Source: Mesorhizobium sp. B2-3-12 (lineage in GTDB: Bacteria; Pseudomonadota; Alphaproteobacteria; Rhizobiales; Rhizobiaceae). From it: a DNA stretch of 64,000 nucleotides. A model generated the notes under the pieces. That model was not told the DNA's origin, ran no database searches, and was given only the letters and a program-made list of their open reading frames with translations. The stretch's first letter is position 1. Every line of letters starts with the position of its first letter. Positions 1-6,941 of this stretch are shown here, piece by piece. The translations under genes were made by a program, and so were the position numbers. The stretch lies in contig NZ_VFVR01000003.1 of assembly GCF_006442205.1 (NCBI RefSeq), positions 124,001 through 188,000 on the forward strand, given 5' to 3'.

Positions 1-338
1 TGCGGGATGAAATCGGCGAAGATGGGCGAGCCGAACGAGGTTCTGAGGCCCGTTGTGGAGGCAAGGTCCTTGATGGCGATGGGAAGGCCGAAGAGGGCGC
101 CGGCTCCTTCCGTGCGCCCGGCATCGGCGGCGTCGGCCTCGCGCAGCATGTCGTCGCGGTCGCGCAGCGAGACGATGGCGTTGACCAGCGGGTTGACCGC
201 ATCGATGCGATCGAGGAACGCCGTCACCACCTCGCGCACGGAGAGCTTTTTTCGGCGGATCGCGCCGGCGAGTTCTACAGCCGACAGGCGGCAGATATCG
301 CTGGCCGCGGGCACGGCATGCTTCGTGCGGGGGCGCAT
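1..338 (-). CDS. Amidase family protein, N-terminal part (runs off window)
   Basis: The reverse strand reads openly for 112 codons from ATG at 338 to the window edge. It resembles the N-terminus of amidase-signature enzymes, which hydrolyse amide bonds with a Ser-cisSer-Lys triad. The segment GLPIAIKDLAS (about residues 84-94) carries the expected triad lysine at about residue 90. The two serines would lie beyond the window, so activity and substrate cannot be judged. Its ATG overlaps the ribokinase TGA by one base (TGATG), so the two genes are probably translationally coupled. Confidence 0.8.
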   Translation of the reverse strand, partial: MRPRTKHAVPAASDICRLSAVELAGAIRRKKLSVREVVTAFLDRIDAVNPLVNAIVSLRDRDDMLREADAADAGRTEGAGALFGLPIAIKDLASTTGLRTSFGSPIFADFIP

Positions 339-1243
339 CAACCGGCCTCTTGCAAGGCCTGGTCGACGTCTTTCGCCAGCGGGATCGCCGGCTGGGCGCC
401 GGGCTTGAGGCAAGCGAGCGAGCCGGCGGCGCCGGCACGCGCAAGTGCCTGTTCGAGCGCGAGGCCCGCCGAGAGGCCGGCGGCGAAATAGCCGCAGAAA
501 GTGTCGCCGGCGCCGACCGTGTCGACCGGCGTGATCTTCAACGCGGGAACAGTCAGGAAATCGCTCGGCGTCGCCGCCATCACGCCTTCGCCGCCAAGCG
601 TGACGACGATGGTGCGTCCGGTTTTCCCCGCAAAATCGCGCATGCGCGCCGCCCGGTCGCGGCCGCTAAGCGCCAGGGCCTCGCCATAGAGGTCGAACTC
701 GGTTTCGTTGGCGACGACGTAATCAGCCTTGCCGAGGAAGCCGGACGCTTCGGCGTGGAACGGGGCCGTGTTGAGCACGGTGACCGCCCCGGCCGGCCTT
801 GCCTGGTCGAGGGCCGCATCGACCGTGGCGAGCGGAATTTCATGCTGCAGCAGCACGACGTCGCCCTTCTTCAGAAAAGCCTTGGAGAGGTCGCCGGGCA
901 CTACGGAAGCGTTGGCGCCGGGCACCACGGCGATGATGTTTTCGCCGTCATCGCCGACCATGATCAGGGCCGTGCCTGTCGAGGCGAAGGTTTCTCCCAC
1001 GCCCGACAGGTCGACCTTGGCCTCGCGCAGCAACGCCAGGGCTTCGGATGCGAAATTGTCCTTGCCGACGGCGCCGACCATGCGCACCGGAGCGCCGGCA
1101 CGCGCGGCGGCCAGCGCCTGGTTGGCCCCCTTGCCGCCAGGCGCCGTCGAGAAACCAGAGCCGCTCACCGTTTCACCGGGGCTCGGCAAGCGCTCAACTT
1201 TGGCGATGAGGTCTAGGTTGATCGAGCCGACTACGATAATCAA
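338..1243 (-). CDS. rbsK: Ribokinase, PfkB family
   Basis: It phosphorylates ribose at O5 with ATP in the cytoplasm, feeding pentose metabolism. Seen: the N-terminal GSINLDLI and GGKGANQALAAARAG substrate-binding segments, and the C-terminal DTVGAGDTFCGYF anion-hole/catalytic-base motif. The predicted 301 aa fits the family. I place the start at TTG (1243) because AGGAGG lies six bases upstream and the protein begins at the conserved IIVVGSIN strand; the longer reading to 1303 adds 20 residues with no homologous look. The amidase follows with a one-base overlap. With an amidase rather than a ribose transporter next door, the sugar may come from nucleoside breakdown (inference). Confidence 0.9.
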   Translation of the reverse strand: MIIVVGSINLDLIAKVERLPSPGETVSGSGFSTAPGGKGANQALAAARAGAPVRMVGAVGKDNFASEALALLREAKVDLSGVGETFASTGTALIMVGDDGENIIAVVPGANASVVPGDLSKAFLKKGDVVLLQHEIPLATVDAALDQARPAGAVTVLNTAPFHAEASGFLGKADYVVANETEFDLYGEALALSGRDRAARMRDFAGKTGRTIVVTLGGEGVMAATPSDFLTVPALKITPVDTVGAGDTFCGYFAAGLSAGLALEQALARAGAAGSLACLKPGAQPAIPLAKDVDQALQEAG

Positions 1244-1329
1244 GAAATGCCTCCTGCTGAATGCACGGAAGCTATCCTGCCAAGCGGTTCGATGCCAGAC
1301 CACTCGAATGGTCCAGCACGATTACCGCC

Positions 1330-1818
1330 TCACTCGCAACGCACGGTGACCGTGCCCTGATAGCTGCCGGAGGGAAAGATACCGCTCGACTTGGTGGCCG
1401 TGAGATCGATCTGCATGGGGTGGGTGCCGTTGGTGACCCTTTGCGGCACGCTGCCGTTGTTGTCGACCCCCGAGCCATCGAGGCGGAAGACCGAGACGAA
1501 GGTCACGTTGGTGCCGCCGCCGCTCGGCGCGGACGAGAATGCGGCAGGCGCCGGCGCTGAAACCGAATAGCAGTCAAGCAAGTTGAGGATCGAGCACAGC
1601 AGGGAGCTTGCCACCACGGTGGCGCTGGCACTCGATCCGCCCGCCTGCTTGGAGCCCAGTATGCCGATGGCCGGATTCGTCGTCATCGTGCCCGATGCGC
1701 CGACCATGATGGTGCAGGTGCCGATGATCGCCGCATGCGCCGGAAAGCAGAAACCGGCAAGTACCGCCACCGCGAGCTGCGCGTGGTTATTTCTTCTTCT
1801 TTTTCTTGCCATCGCCAT
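1330..1818 (-). CDS. Exported beta-rich protein, pilin/spore-coat-U-like
   Basis: Last gene of a four-gene operon of exported proteins. The 162 aa begin with a basic N-terminus and a hydrophobic segment ending in a plausible AHA cleavage site near residue 29. The mature part is rich in Ser, Thr, Gly and Val, has paired cysteines and ends GSYQGTVTVRCE, almost the same ending as the first gene of the operon (2692-3162). This layout resembles SCPU/DUF4402-type beta-sandwich subunits, but I could not confirm a family. The start overlaps the upstream gene by 32 nt: the lysine tail codons of that gene are read here as an RKRRR stretch in another frame. ATG at 1812 is an alternative start. Confidence 0.6.
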   Translation of the reverse strand: MAMARKRRRNNHAQLAVAVLAGFCFPAHAAIIGTCTIMVGASGTMTTNPAIGILGSKQAGGSSASATVVASSLLCSILNLLDCYSVSAPAPAAFSSAPSGGGTNVTFVSVFRLDGSGVDNNGSVPQRVTNGTHPMQIDLTATKSSGIFPSGSYQGTVTVRCE

Positions 1819-2311
1819 TTCCGGTCCTGATGCTCCAGCCTTCGTTGGCCCATCCGGGCGACGCGGCCGTGGGCGCGGCAGCGGGAGCGCTGGTGGTCAC
1901 GCTCGCCGTCGGACCGTCGGCACCGAGGCCCATCTTGAGGAGCTTCAGCTCCAGTTGCAGGCGCTCGACCTCGAGCTCGTAGAGGCGGCTGCAATCGACG
2001 CGCTTCGGCGTCCGCCCGATCGGGATCACCACGCGGCCATATGTGGCGACGTCATTGTTGGACTGGTTGTTGCCTCTGATGATACCGAGGTCGAAATAGG
2101 CGCCGGTGCCCGATACGGCGGAGCGGCAGGTGGTGCCGTCCGATGCGTGGACCTCGTCCTGCCCCTGGGGCAACGTCACTCCAGGCAGGTTGAAGCCGCT
2201 CTCGTTCTGATTGAGATTGTAGACATCCTCGGCCAGAGCCGGCGAAATCCCCACCGTCATCGCCGCAAACGCGGCCGTCAGGACTTGCGGTGCCCAAAAA
2301 ACTTTCCGCAT
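1787..2311 (-). CDS. Exported protein with coiled coil and lysine tail, unknown function
   Basis: Third gene of the exported-protein operon, 174 aa. A signal peptide ends at about residue 27 (SPALAED). The middle carries a two-cysteine region (TTCRSAVSGTGAYFDLGI, and DCSRLYELE further on). A short heptad-like helix (LYELEVERLQLELKLLKMG) follows, then an Ala/Pro/Thr linker and a run of six C-terminal lysines. I do not recognise the family. The ATG lies 34 nt inside the preceding chaperone-like gene, so the reading frames overlap and coupling is likely. The fold suggests a periplasmic or surface adaptor, which is inference only. Confidence 0.6.
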   Translation of the reverse strand: MRKVFWAPQVLTAAFAAMTVGISPALAEDVYNLNQNESGFNLPGVTLPQGQDEVHASDGTTCRSAVSGTGAYFDLGIIRGNNQSNNDVATYGRVVIPIGRTPKRVDCSRLYELEVERLQLELKLLKMGLGADGPTASVTTSAPAAAPTAASPGWANEGWSIRTGNGDGKKKKKK

Positions 2312-2670
2312 ATTTGTGCCCTTATCTGCGTCTGTTGATTGGGAAAGGGGATGCTCTCGGTACAGATACGCACTTTACGCTCGGCGGCGCCGCCGAAGGG
2401 CACGACCACAAGGACTGGGCGGGAAGCCTGCGACCCCAGTTGGAAGACACTCGGAGAGATCTTGGCGTCCACCGGCTGAAAATCCTGATCGTAGACGTGG
2501 ATCTCGACCTTGATCTTCTGGTCGTATGGATTGGCGGGAAAAACGCGGACCGCGAAGACGTCGGTGAAACTGTTGACCTCGCCGCGCATCGGCGACATCG
2601 ACTGGGCCTTGGCGGCAATGGTCGGCAGGCCGACAGCCAGGGCCGTCGCCAGGATTCGGGCATATTTCAA
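2278..2670 (-). CDS. PapD-like periplasmic chaperone, single-domain form
   Basis: 130 aa with signal peptide (cleavage near AKAQS, residues 22-23). The mature region of about 108 residues looks like the first Ig-like domain of pilus chaperones: SFTDVFAVRVFPANP, then KISPSVFQLGSQASRPVLVVVPF, then KVRICTESIPF, which matches the usual order of edge strand, P-x-x-F strand and R-[VI]-C strand. There is no second Ig domain, unlike the roughly 220-residue classical chaperones. Start is TTG at 2670, supported by AAGGAGGG seven bases upstream. It lies between a subunit-like gene and a coiled-coil gene, consistent with assisting export of these subunits. No usher gene is present. Confidence 0.55.
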   Translation of the reverse strand: MKYARILATALAVGLPTIAAKAQSMSPMRGEVNSFTDVFAVRVFPANPYDQKIKVEIHVYDQDFQPVDAKISPSVFQLGSQASRPVLVVVPFGGAAERKVRICTESIPFPNQQTQIRAQICGKFFGHRKS

Positions 2671-2691
2671 GGATCCCTCCTTCGCGACCGC

Positions 2692-3162
2692 CTATTCGCA
2701 GCGCAGTGTTACCGTTGCCTGGTAGTTTCCGGAGGCGAAGCGGTTGCTGCCGCCCTTGGCGCCGGCAAGATGGACCGAGACAAGGTCGGCGCCGGGGGCA
2801 GCCAGGGCGGTGGCGGATCCCGTTTCCGCGATCGTGTGGGCGCCGCTGGCCGAATAGGTCGGTGTCCAGGTGGTGGCCGTGCTGTCGGCGGCAGGCACGG
2901 TGGTGAGGGTCACCGGATCGACGCTCAGCGAGACGCCCCCGGTGGTGGTAAGCGTGACAGTTCCAGCCGATCCGCCACTGTTGTGAGAGCTCAGCGACTG
3001 CAAGTCCGCGCTTACCGTCATCGTGCCGTTGGTGCCGACAACAAGGGTGCAGGTCGCGGTGACCGTGCCGTTGAAAATGACGTTCTGCGTCGTGGCCATC
3101 GCGGCGTGGTCCAGGCACGCGGCCAGCAAGGCCGCACCGACGGTGGTGCGAAACAACTTCAT
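2692..3162 (-). CDS. Exported beta-rich protein, pilin/spore-coat-U-like
   Basis: First gene of the four-gene exported operon, 156 aa. ATG at 3162 has AGGAGGG five bases away. A signal peptide ends at about AMA (residues 21-23). The mature chain is dominated by Thr/Val/Gly strands with a cysteine near the start (ATCTLVVG) and a C-terminal cysteine in GNYQATVTLRCE. Together these would allow one disulfide, as in SCPU or fimbrial subunits. It is similar in pattern to the fourth gene (1330-1818). It was probably a structural subunit handled by the chaperone-like protein that follows 21 nt downstream (inference). Sharing of the final motif is seen directly; family assignment is tentative. Confidence 0.6.
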   Translation of the reverse strand: MKLFRTTVGAALLAACLDHAAMATTQNVIFNGTVTATCTLVVGTNGTMTVSADLQSLSSHNSGGSAGTVTLTTTGGVSLSVDPVTLTTVPAADSTATTWTPTYSASGAHTIAETGSATALAAPGADLVSVHLAGAKGGSNRFASGNYQATVTLRCE

Positions 3163-3384
3163 CGAGACCCTCCTATTAAGTCGGATCGCCCGAATTAATA
3201 TGGGTCATCATCGCTTTATCGTGGTTAATTTAGCGTAAACTGAAATAACGCTCTGGAACAAAAGCGACAAATAAACCGATGGTTGTCCCCGGTTGTATCC
3301 AGAAAATCCGAATATAAGCCGCACGAATACTTCGTAACGGGGAAGATTGATATATTTCTTGAGTGAAAATACAAATATCGACAT
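3163..3384. other. AT-rich intergenic region, probable promoter of the exported-protein operon
   Basis: About 220 nt between the exported-protein operon (its 5' end is here) and the 3' end of the Ada-like gene. It is clearly more AT-rich than its surroundings (for example around 3240-3385). No coding frame is credible. Any promoter for the minus-strand operon should lie here; I could not pick a convincing -35/-10 pair. Confidence 0.4.
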
Positions 3385-4263
3385 TCAGGCCGAAATCTGC
3401 CCCGCTTCCCAGCCCAGGATGGCGCGCTTGCGGGTAAGGCCCCAGTGATAGCCGGTGAGATCGCCTGATTTGCCGATGGCGCGGTGGCAAGGCACCACGA
3501 AAGAGAGCGGATTGGCGCCGTTGGCGGCGCCGACCGCGCGGCTGGCGCTCGGCGCGCCGATGCTGGCGGCGATCGAGGAATAGGTGCGGGCCTTGCCCAT
3601 CGGGATTTGCAGCAAGGCTTCCCAGACACGGACCTGGAAGTCGGTGCCGATCATGACGACGTGCAGCGGCTGGTCGGCGCGCCACAGCGTCGGCTCGAAG
3701 ATGCGCGCGGCATAGGGGCCTGTCGCTTCCCTGTCCTCGGCATAGAGGGCGTTGGGCCAGCGGCCCGACATGTCGGCGAAGGCGGTGCGCTCCTCGCCGG
3801 CGTCGCAGAAGGCGAGGCCGGCAAGCCCGCGGTCAGTGGCCATGATCAGGGCGGTGCCGAACGGGGAGGGGTGATAGCCGTAGCGAATGGTGAGCCCAGC
3901 GCCGCGCGTCTTGTAGTCGCCAGGCGACATCGCCTCATGGGTGACGAACAGGTCGTGCAGCCGGCCGGGACCGGACATGCCCAGTTCAAAAGAGGTTTCG
4001 AGCAGCGGCATGCCGGAATCGAGCAGCTTGCGCGCATGGTCCAGCGTCACCGCCTGCAGAAAGGCCTTGGGCGACAGGCCGGCCCAGCGGGTGAAGAGTT
4101 TTTGCAGGCCGGTCGGCGTCTCGCCGACCTCTTCGGCCAGTTCTTCCAGGGATGGCTGGTCGCGATAGTCGAGGCTGATCTTCTCGATGGCGCGGCGCAC
4201 GATTTCGTAGTCGCTGCCCTCGGGCGTGATGTCCTTCCTGAGGACTGCCGTGTGTGTGCTCAT
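3385..4263 (-). CDS. Ada-like protein: AraC-type HTH plus methylated-DNA-protein-cysteine methyltransferase
   Basis: It repairs O6-alkylguanine by irreversible transfer of the alkyl group to its own cysteine. The C-terminal half holds the active site PCHRAIGKSGDLTGYHWG, preceded by FQVRVWEALLQIPMGKARTYSSIA. The N-terminal third has an AraC-type helix-turn-helix (SLEELAEEVGETPTGLQKLFTRWAGLSPKAF can be followed across residues 35-66). The zinc/phosphotriester domain of E. coli Ada is absent, so this is the shorter HTH-MGMT form, 292 aa. Start ATG 4263 is backed by AAGGAGA seven bases upstream; an in-frame ORF extends to 4389 but lacks support. Without the phosphotriester sensor, methylation-triggered activation of transcription may be lost (inference). 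Confidence 0.88.
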   Translation of the reverse strand: MSTHTAVLRKDITPEGSDYEIVRRAIEKISLDYRDQPSLEELAEEVGETPTGLQKLFTRWAGLSPKAFLQAVTLDHARKLLDSGMPLLETSFELGMSGPGRLHDLFVTHEAMSPGDYKTRGAGLTIRYGYHPSPFGTALIMATDRGLAGLAFCDAGEERTAFADMSGRWPNALYAEDREATGPYAARIFEPTLWRADQPLHVVMIGTDFQVRVWEALLQIPMGKARTYSSIAASIGAPSASRAVGAANGANPLSFVVPCHRAIGKSGDLTGYHWGLTRKRAILGWEAGQISA

Positions 4264-4400
4264 GGACCTGTCTCCTTGGGCTGGAATATCGCCCCTTGGG
4301 GCGCCGATCGCCACCCGAAACTTGCCTTCTTGCGGCGATGGCTGACGAACGAGCAAATTCCATCGAGGGATAAAAGGGCCGGTGCGCACGCGTGCAGGGA

Positions 4401-4895
4401 TCAGCGCGCCTTGGCGGTCGCCAGCGCGCGCGCGAAGGCGGTGGCGAAGCTCTCGCGGGACTCGGGATCGAGGAAGCCGCCGATCGGCACGTTCTGGCCC
4501 TGTGCTTCCACGGTCATCCTGGTGATTCCGATCTCTGCGTGCCGGGCGACCGAAAACCGTGCCCAGAACGGATTGAAGCGGTGCGCTTCCGACTTTCCCG
4601 AGGGGGCGGTCTTGCGGATATCGAGGCTGGTTCGCGAGACCGATACTTCCTCGCGGGCGCGGGCGGCCCGATAGTTGACGCGGAAGGCGATGTAGACGGC
4701 GATCACATCGAGGCCGAAGAAACCGAACACCGGCCAGGCGCCGCGCGACAGGAAAAACGCGCCCGTCACCAGCCAGCCGAACATCAGCGCGCCCATCAGG
4801 ATCAGGAAGCCCGTCCTGCCCAGCGACCGGTGTGGGGTCAGCAAGGCGTGGAAGAAGGGCTCGTCAGCCTGAAACGAGGCGTTTGTGTCGCTCAT
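4401..4895 (-). CDS. DUF2244 domain-containing membrane protein
   Basis: 164 aa with two adjacent membrane segments (about residues 27-47 and 51-72) followed by a soluble domain ending in an alanine-rich helix; this is the DUF2244 pattern. Function unknown. The segment SRTSLDIRKTAPSGKSEAHRFNPFWARF is typical of the family's cytoplasmic part. It is divergent from endonuclease III: the two start codons are only 22 bases apart. A perfect TATAAT lies eight bases before this ATG, so its mRNA may be leaderless (see the promoter entry). No Shine-Dalgarno is visible in front of the ATG, which fits. Confidence 0.8.
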   Translation of the reverse strand: MSDTNASFQADEPFFHALLTPHRSLGRTGFLILMGALMFGWLVTGAFFLSRGAWPVFGFFGLDVIAVYIAFRVNYRAARAREEVSVSRTSLDIRKTAPSGKSEAHRFNPFWARFSVARHAEIGITRMTVEAQGQNVPIGGFLDPESRESFATAFARALATAKAR

Positions 4896-4903
4896 GACAG
4901 AAT

Positions 4904-4931
4904 ATTATAGGAGGGAAATGGCGCGCCCCAA
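4904..4931 (-). promoter_or_regulatory. Candidate promoter for the DUF2244 gene
   Basis: On the minus strand TTGGGG (4931-4926) and TATAAT (4909-4904) are separated by 16 bases. Transcription from here would begin at or within a few bases of the ATG at 4895, predicting a leaderless or nearly leaderless message. The same stretch on the plus strand holds the AGGAGGG ribosome site and first codons of endonuclease III, so the two functions are superimposed. Confidence 0.5.
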
Positions 4932-5727
4932 GTCCAAAGATTCGTCCCTGCCCAAAAGTGAACCGTTGCCCGGACGCCGTGACGGCTCGAACGCCAAACC
5001 GCGCCCCAGGCCCGCGCGGTCAAGTTCGCTCTACAGCCCGGCGGAAGTGCACGAGATATTCCGGCGCTTTTCGGTGCAACGGCCGGAGCCGAAGGGCGAG
5101 CTCGAACATGTCAACGCCTTCACGCTGCTGGTGGCGGTGGTGCTTTCGGCGCAAGCAACCGATGCCGGCGTCAACAAGGCGACGCGGGCTTTGTTCAAGG
5201 CCGCCGACACGCCGCAAAAGATGCTGGCGCTGGGTGAAGCCGAGGTTGGCGACCATATCAGGACCATCGGCCTCTGGCGCAACAAGGCCAAGAACGTCAT
5301 CGCGCTATCGCAGGCGCTGATCCGCGACCATGGCGGCGAGGTGCCGGACGACCGCGATGAGCTGGTCAAGCTGCCAGGTGTCGGGCGCAAGACCGCCAAT
5401 GTCGTGCTGAACATGGCCTTCGGCCAGCATACGATGGCGGTCGACACGCACATCTTGCGCATCGGCAACCGGCTAGGCCTGGCGCCCGGCAAGACGCCGG
5501 AACAAGTCGAGCAGGGATTGTTGAGGATCATCCCGGACGAATATATGCGCCACGCGCATCACTGGCTGATCCTGCATGGCCGCTATGTCTGCAAGGCGCG
5601 CAAGCCGGATTGCCCGGCCTGCGTCATCGCCGATATCTGCAAGGCAGCGGTGAAGACGACCAGCATTCCGGCGCCGCTGGTGCCGATCGCTCCGCTCGAA
5701 ACGGCCGCCGAAGATCAGATTCCGTAG
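4918..5727 (+). CDS. nth: Endonuclease III (DNA glycosylase/AP lyase)
   Basis: Base-excision repair glycosylase removing oxidised pyrimidines and cutting abasic sites. Seen: helix-hairpin-helix LVKLPGVGRKTANVVLN with the catalytic lysine in GRKTA, the catalytic aspartate in VDTHILRIGNRLG, and the [4Fe-4S] cysteines spaced C-x6-C-x2-C-x5-C in CKARKPDCPACVIADIC near the end. Start ATG 4918 is chosen because TAGGAGGGA immediately precedes it; an in-frame ATG at 4885 would sit inside the divergent gene. The 269 aa include a basic, Pro/Lys/Arg-rich N-terminal extension of about 40 residues, common in rhizobia. The 3' end overlaps the convergent DUF2214 gene by 13 nt. Confidence 0.96.
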   Translation: MARPKSKDSSLPKSEPLPGRRDGSNAKPRPRPARSSSLYSPAEVHEIFRRFSVQRPEPKGELEHVNAFTLLVAVVLSAQATDAGVNKATRALFKAADTPQKMLALGEAEVGDHIRTIGLWRNKAKNVIALSQALIRDHGGEVPDDRDELVKLPGVGRKTANVVLNMAFGQHTMAVDTHILRIGNRLGLAPGKTPEQVEQGLLRIIPDEYMRHAHHWLILHGRYVCKARKPDCPACVIADICKAAVKTTSIPAPLVPIAPLETAAEDQIP

Positions 5728-6170
5728 CCGCGCGCCATCGCCGCGGCGAAGACGGGGATCAAGAGGAAGATGGCTCCTTCGGCGCGGATATAGGACTTCA
5801 CCGAGGCCAGTTCGGCCGCCGGCACGGCGAAGGCGGGATTGGTGCTGGCCTGCCTGTTCCAGGAGATAAAACGCACGGTCGGGATGATCGACAGCAGGCC
5901 GACAATGCCGAACGCCGCCATCTTGGCCCAGAACACCCAGTTGTGGACGTAGAACTCCCAGCCCTTTAGGCCCCAGAAGACGCGGCCGATGCCGACGATG
6001 ATGATGAGCGCGGCGATGATGCCGTAGTGGCCGTCGATGCCGGCGAGCCGCTTGAGCGTCGCTGCGGGCAGGTCGCCACGGATCAGCACGAATTCGGCGC
6101 CTATGATGGCCGCCAGCGAGAACACCAGCAGATGGTGGATGATGGCGAGCACGAGGTCCGTGGTGTCCAT
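5715..6170 (-). CDS. DUF2214 family integral membrane protein
   Basis: 151 aa with four clear hydrophobic segments: LVLAIIHHLLVFSLAAIIGA near the N-terminus, YGIIAALIIIVGIGRVFWG, FWAKMAAFGIVGLLSIIP and AIFLLIPVFAAAMARGYG at the C-terminus. The conserved HH pair in the first helix and the DGHYG loop match the DUF2214 family, whose function is not established. The gene is monocistronic between convergent nth and the divergent GNAT gene. ATG 6170 is the only sensible start. Confidence 0.8.
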   Translation of the reverse strand: MDTTDLVLAIIHHLLVFSLAAIIGAEFVLIRGDLPAATLKRLAGIDGHYGIIAALIIIVGIGRVFWGLKGWEFYVHNWVFWAKMAAFGIVGLLSIIPTVRFISWNRQASTNPAFAVPAAELASVKSYIRAEGAIFLLIPVFAAAMARGYGI

Positions 6171-6397
6171 GCGGATTTCCCTGGATCGGCGGCACCGGCC
6201 GGCGCCTCAAAATTCGGGCGTGCTGAATCAGCCCACGTCGAAAATAACACCCCCGCGCAAAAATCCCATAGCGTGGCTTGGATGTCGTGAAGCGCTGCCG
6301 GAGTTTGCGTTTGGTGCTGGATGATGGTCCCCTGTTCCCTGGCTCTTGCACCGCGCCGGCGATTTGCTAACCGCAGGCGGCAACGCGAGGCAATCCA

Positions 6398-6937
6398 ATG
6401 AGCACGACGCAGGCCGTCATCGCCCCGGTCATCGAGACGCCGCGAACCATCCTGCGGGCACACCGGCTGGGCGATTTCGACGCCTATGTCACGATGTGGG
6501 CCGATCCGGTCGTCACCCGTTTCATCGGCGGCAAACCGCGCACGCGTGAGGAAAGCTGGATGCGCTTCCTGCGTCACGCCGGCCTGTGGTCGCTGCTCGG
6601 CTACGGCTTCTGGGCCATCGAGGAGAAAGCGACCGGCCGCTTCGTCGGCGAGGCCGGGTTCCACGATCTGAAGCGCGACATGCAGCCGTCGATCGAAGGG
6701 GTTCCGGAGGCCGGCTGGGCGCTGGCGCCGTCGGTGCACGGGACGGGCCTTGCCACCGAGGTGGTCGGCCGTGTCCTGGCATGGGGCGAAGAGACGTTCG
6801 GGCGCTCCAGAACCGTTTGCATCATCGATCCCGAGAATGCCGCCTCCTTGAACGTCGCGACGAAATGCGGCTACCGGGAAGTGGTGCGAACCCTCTATCA
6901 CGACGCCCCGATGATCCTGCTGGAGCGGCTGTCCTGA
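6398..6937 (+). CDS. GNAT family N-acetyltransferase (RimJ/RimL type)
   Basis: 179-aa acetyl-CoA-dependent acetyltransferase. The opening TPRTILRAHRLGDFDAYVTMWADPVVTRFIGGKP pattern (residues 12 onward) is typical of RimJ/RimL-type proteins that acetylate protein N-termini or small amines. The acetyl-CoA loop is represented by HGTGLATEVVGRVLAWGEE, and the late strand by NAASLNVATKCGYREVV. The substrate cannot be read from sequence. GAGG precedes the ATG. It ends four bases before the 3' end of the convergent GGDEF-EAL gene. Confidence 0.88.
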   Translation: MSTTQAVIAPVIETPRTILRAHRLGDFDAYVTMWADPVVTRFIGGKPRTREESWMRFLRHAGLWSLLGYGFWAIEEKATGRFVGEAGFHDLKRDMQPSIEGVPEAGWALAPSVHGTGLATEVVGRVLAWGEETFGRSRTVCIIDPENAASLNVATKCGYREVVRTLYHDAPMILLERLS

Positions 6938-6941
6938 ATAT

